Shown here in pieces: positions 9,213 through 11,789 of a stretch of 11,789 bases of DNA. Positions within the stretch are counted from its first letter, which is position 1, and each line of letters begins with the position of its first letter. The position numbers and the translations under genes are program-made. Origin of the DNA: Ochromonadaceae sp. CCMP2298 (Eukaryota > Sar > Synurophyceae > Ochromonadales > Ochromonadaceae); assembly GCA_026770595.1 (NCBI GenBank), contig MU634505.1, positions 1 to 11,789 on the forward strand, read 5' to 3'. Under the pieces are notes generated by a model. The model had not been told where the DNA came from. It ran no database searches and saw only the letters and a list, made by a program, of their open reading frames with translations.

Positions 9213-9750
9213 ATAGAATACAACAAAAGAATAGGCATGAATGTGGGCATGAAAAGGCATGAAAGTCATGCTTACCTTCCTTGGAAGGCCCTGCCATCCT
9301 CTGAGATTGTCCTCAGTGACACCTGTGATGCTTAGCATCTTGCTCACGAGCAGATGCGATGGATATTTGTCGTGGAAGTCGGTCTAGTACAGAACCAGAA
9401 ACGACATGAAATACAGCAAAAGAGTCTGTGCATGACCCATGAGGCGAGCTGTATAGTACTTGAAGGTAACCTGCTCATTGGGGGGAAAGTCCAAAACAGA
9501 GGGACATGCCCCTCCAGAATCAGTTCTTTTCCATCCTGAGAGAGCTCTTCCCACTTGTGCATCTGACTTTGCAGTACCCGCTATGTAGTTGAACACTGTC
9601 TGTAATCTGTCAAGTGTCCAGCCTCCGCGAGACACGAGCCACTGCGTCAGTATCTCTGGGTGCTCGTTTGCAACTTCCGCAGGCCCACTGTATCCAGAAT
9701 GAGATAGTAATCCTGAGCGAATAGGTATGACAGTAAGGCTACGTTAGTGT

Positions 9751-9817
9751 TTCACCCAGGGTAAAATTTTACCCCTTTCACCCGGGGTGAAATCTGGTAC
9801 TTTTCACTCAGGGTGAA
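9751..9817. repeat. Palindrome array B in recombinase intron 2
   Basis: Three copies start at 9751, 9777 and 9803, spaced exactly 26 bp apart: TTCACCCAGGGTAAA, TTCACCCGGGGTGAA and TTCACTCAGGGTGAA. They lie in the 3' half of the 278-nt intron (9713-9990, transcribed leftward). A half-site TTCACCCTC lies at 9971-9979 near the donor. Confidence 0.85.
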
Positions 9818-9897
9818 ATTATTCACATGCTTAGCAGGCATAATGAAGCTACTGGTTCTACCAGTTGACCAACCTTTGATCAGCGACTGGTCGAGGT

Positions 9898-9970
9898 GAT
9901 ATACATATACATGCATACATATATACATACTCAATCTCAATATAGACACATATACATACATATACATACA
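9898..9970. repeat. TACATA-type microsatellite in recombinase intron 2
   Basis: This is a low-complexity run built of ATACAT/ATATACAT units with interruptions (TGCATACATATATACATAC, then CAATCTCAATATAGACAC, then ATACATACATATACATAC). It sits next to the intron donor and inflates this intron relative to the other two. It has no coding value. Confidence 0.8.
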
Positions 9971-10180
9971 TTCACCCTCGACCTACTTACCAGGCGTAAT
10001 CGAGCCACTCAAGGCTCTTCCAGCTTCACGCAGCACATCATTTGTGTGGGACGACTCAGCACCCTCCGTGACAATGGGGAAAAGACGATCTACAACGCAG
10101 TTCAAGATGACTGACGCCCCAAGAGCGTGGAAAGGACACACCTATGGGTGAGAGAGGAAGTGTTAAAACTGTGCTACGGA

Positions 10181-10329
10181 TTCACTTAGGGTGAAAGAAG
10201 TTGGTAAGGTTCACCCAGGGTGAAAGTAGTAAAGGTTCACCCAGGGTGAAAGTAGTAAAGGTTCACTCACGGTGAAATAGTAAAGGTTCCACTGGGAAAA
10301 GGGGACAGGGAAATTTTGCCCAGGGTGAA
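10181..10329. repeat. Palindrome array C in recombinase intron 1
   Basis: Copies start at 10181, 10210, 10236, 10262 and 10315, with a decayed copy at about 10287. The second and third are exact TTCACCCAGGGTGAA. The units at 10210, 10236 and 10262 also share the spacer AGTAGTAAAGG (one base shorter after the last), so here the array is a true 26-bp tandem repeat. The last copy ends at the intron donor GTAAGT. Confidence 0.9.
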
Positions 10330-11019
10330 AACTTACCTCAAAGTCCTTCGCATGGAGGCACACATATGTATCATGTTCCTCTGTGGTCTTGGCCCTAGGC
10401 ATGGTCGTTCGAATGCACCCGCTGATGTATTCGGTATTCTTGATAGATAATGTACCGCAGGTAAAGTTGCTGACCTCACTGATCCTAACATGAGACTGCC
10501 ACTGCCAGACCAACAATGCGTGATCAGACACAGCATGTCTTGTGTTGCGCTCCAGCAGCTCGGCACAGATAAACTTCAGGTCATTGGGCGTCATGGGAGG
10601 TGCCGAATTAGTCAAACGCGTCCCATCACGTTTGCGTATTGCCAAATAATGGTTGGTTATCTTCCCTCGGAGATCCTTGTACCACGCTGCGCCCTTCCAC
10701 TCGTTGCTGCCCTTCCACGCTGGCCGCTCGGCGGCCGCCTTCATCCTAGATAGGTAGCCATGGCATGTTTAAACCGACTTCAGCTTTTGAACATGCATCA
10801 TCCAATAAACAAACTTCCCGAACACCTTCTTTGTAAAGTACTCTTGTTCGAGGATTTCTCCGAACGTCCTGTATGGATGCTGCTCTGGCTCATGCTCATT
10901 GAGAACTTGGAGAAATTTATTGAAGTGCGTCGTAGCAGATTGTGTAGCCTTTTCTAAAGATTCGCCACGATCTTGCGTTATATCGCGCACCTCCATCTTC
11001 CTGGATTAAATGCCAATAC

Positions 11020-11327
11020 AATGAGCACGAGCCCTTGGCGATAGTGCAGGAATATTTTTGGCGATTCATCACCAAGGTTCCAAGTCATAAATTTCACCCT
11101 GGGTGATATTTTCACCCAGAATGTATCGAGGGTTGTTGCACGTCAAGGGTTTTAAATGAACTTTGAAGGTCCTGGAGTGGGTTCTTTCTCGCTCCGTTGA
11201 GGGGTTAACGCAATACCCTGGGGTGTCACATATTGTAGGCGTCTGGGTTCTGGGTGAAATTTTCGCAAAATATTTCTCCGTATTTTTTATCCTCCTCCGT
11301 AGAGTACGTACAGTACTTACTCCCCGT
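11020..11327. other. Non-coding stretch upstream of the recombinase exon, with palindromes
   Basis: No gene is evident. One full palindrome of the array family (TTCACCCTGGGTGAT) lies at 11093-11107, a half-site TTCACCC at 11111-11117, and another half-site GGGTGAA at about 11252-11258. On the minus strand TTTAATCCAG just before GAAG-ATG (10996) resembles an acceptor, so part of this stretch may be a 5' intron. Near 11284-11372 the motif TATCCTCCTC occurs twice around ACGTAC-rich sequence. Confidence 0.45.
11093..11117. repeat. Palindrome copy and half-site upstream of recombinase exon
   Basis: TTCACCCTGGGTGAT at 11093-11107 is followed by TTCACCC at 11111-11117. Start-to-start spacing is 18 bp, unlike the 26 bp in the introns. 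Confidence 0.75.
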
Positions 11328-11591
11328 TCAAAAACGTACGTACTTTTTACCTATCCTCCTCGGGCGGGGGAGGTTAAGGCATACAGTACGGTCAGTGTTC
11401 GACAAACCGGCAACTCTTTGCGGGAGATCAAACCAGCTGGTGGAGATGTCGGTGGGCGTGACGGTCAAGCTGCTGGTCAAGGTGCTCCCAGCCACAGAGG
11501 CAGTGCTAGGCGGAGCATGCCGTACTGCCCTAGCCATCTCCAGCGAGGTGGAACACTGCTTCTTCCTCGCTTCGGAGGTATAAGCATCCAT
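11328..11591 (-). CDS. Possible 5' exon of the recombinase gene (Ser/Thr-rich N-terminus)
   Basis: An open frame begins MDAYTSEARKKQCSTSLEMA and continues Ser/Thr-rich to a Trp-Phe-Asp-Leu-Pro segment. It lies on the same strand upstream of the placed recombinase exons, with a palindrome-bearing gap that could be an intron. Candidate donors (AG|GTAAAA near 11352 and GA|GTAAGT near 11320) do not join in phase to the acceptor-like site before 10996 as I read it, so the link is unproven. It may also be a separate small gene or chance. A plus-strand frame over the same bases looks less coding. Confidence 0.3.
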   Translation of the reverse strand: MDAYTSEARKKQCSTSLEMARAVRHAPPSTASVAGSTLTSSLTVTPTDISTSWFDLPQRVAGLSNTDRTVCLNLPRPRRIGKKYVRF

Positions 11592-11714
11592 TTTGCGGCC
11601 CTTTGCATTGCCCGACGTGTAGCAGCTGTCCCCACCGGAAATGATCAGATCTCGCGAATTGCTCTGGAGCGAACGTAGACAAGACTGTGATCCGTGGTCA
11701 CCTGCAAACTATCC

Positions 11715-11788
11715 TGAGAAAATTTCTCACTAAATTACTCATTTGGAGATGAGGTGGAGATATTTCTCACTATGAGTTCCAATCTCAT
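11715..11788. repeat. Cluster of short hairpins (TGAGA...TCTCA type)
   Basis: Four small palindromes follow one another: TGAGAAAATTTCTCA (11715-11729), CTCAT-6-ATGAG (11738-11753), TGGAGATATTTCTCA (imperfect, 11755-11769) and ATGAG-7-CTCAT (11772-11788). ATTTCTCACTA occurs twice in direct orientation. The cluster reaches the window edge, so its extent is unknown. Confidence 0.5.
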
Positions 11789-11789
11789 T

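Larger units (their letters stand above)
8449..10996 (-). pseudogene. Crypton-like tyrosine recombinase, spliced, with in-frame stops
   Basis: Tyrosine recombinases cut and rejoin DNA through a covalent 3'-phosphotyrosine. Exons placed by phase are 10996-10337, 10141-9991, 9712-9276 and 9067-8449. Introns of 195, 278 and 208 nt are GT-AG with strong donors (GTAAGT, GTAAGT, GTAAGC). The core-binding region includes FNKFLQVLNE, VFGKFVYWMMHV and GYLSRMK. The catalytic region has VRISEVSNF (first Arg, codon 10486-10484), AKDFE joined to VCPFHALGA, SHSGYSGPAEVAN at box II, RGGWTLDRL, and VFNYIAG with candidate nucleophile Tyr at 9587-9585. It is followed by QVGRALSGW. Box II reads HSGY rather than HxxR, so the second catalytic Arg appears lost. 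In-frame TAA (10771-10769), TAG (9386-9384) and TAA (8844-8842), plus a frameshift between about 8935 and 8890, indicate an inactive copy. The C-terminal part (NLTVKELLIRWYGDQLYARV) is of unknown function. Confidence 0.8.

Noticed and set aside
9384-9470. An 87-nt phase-0 intron (GTTACC...TACTAG) that would remove the in-frame TAG
   Set aside because: It is possible by splice rules, but it would delete FKYYTARLMGHAQTLLLYF, which fits the helical stretch expected before TDFHDKYPSHLL in related proteins. I prefer a mutated codon, at moderate confidence.
10181-10329. The regular palindromic repeats with short spacers resemble a CRISPR array
   Set aside because: The repeats are 15-bp palindromes with spacers of about 11 bp, partly identical to each other. 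They sit inside spliceosomal introns of a eukaryotic gene, with no cas genes.
154-10996. Reassignment of TAA/TAG to Gln in this genome
   Set aside because: DNAI2 and DRC1 both end at TAG at the length expected for their families, and both use CAG/CAA for Gln. The stops in the recombinase are better explained by mutation.
7121-11299. 13-bp direct repeat TTATCCTCCTCCG at 7121-7133 and 11287-11299 as possible element ends
   Set aside because: The match is short and of low complexity, so one such match is expected by chance in a window this size. No further similarity extends from it.
11163-11678. Plus-strand open frame of 171 codons
   Set aside because: It needs a non-ATG start, crosses palindrome half-sites and low-complexity DNA, and lies opposite a more protein-like minus-strand frame.

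Overview
This window is nuclear DNA of a eukaryote with motile cilia or flagella. All ten introns that can be placed are 83 to 278 nt long with GT-AG ends. Both intact genes encode axonemal proteins, and a short degenerate TTAGGG-type tract is present. I read it as a unicellular flagellate or alga, but the sequence does not fix the lineage.

Region 1 (154-5633) is conserved, compact and GC-rich. On the minus strand lies the outer-dynein-arm intermediate chain DNAI2 (ODA-IC2/IC69 type), with six exons and a spliced product of 603 aa. On the plus strand lies DRC1, the nexin-dynein regulatory complex subunit, with four exons and a product of 739 aa. The two genes are head to head across 438 bp, which presumably holds a shared promoter for two axonemal genes. 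All splice phases join cleanly and both products have close to the usual family length, so assembly quality here looks good.

Region 2 (5634-7472) is AT-rich and has no convincing gene. It holds the DRC1 3' UTR, a decayed CCCTAA tract, a MITE-like inverted repeat with one arm duplicated, an 18-bp perfect inverted repeat around about 125 bp, and clusters of a GAGCATTTT-type motif.

Region 3 (7473 to at least 11591) looks like a decaying mobile element with two convergent genes. On the plus strand (7473-8486) is an unrecognised protein with a Cys/His-rich centre and an acidic tail, whose frame changes two or three times. On the minus strand (10996-8449) is a spliced tyrosine-recombinase gene of the Crypton-like kind. 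Its exons can be placed at base resolution by phase. It carries in-frame TAA, TAG and TAA codons where Gln would fit, one frameshift, and HSGY where the family has HxxR.

The most unusual signal is a 15-bp palindrome, consensus TTCACCC-A-GGGTGAA. About 13 copies occur, and I see it only in the three introns of the recombinase gene and just upstream of its first placed exon. Within each intron the copies are mostly exactly 26 bp apart, although the spacers differ. I know of no described element with this arrangement. A second, unrelated cluster of small hairpins lies at the right edge (11715-11788).
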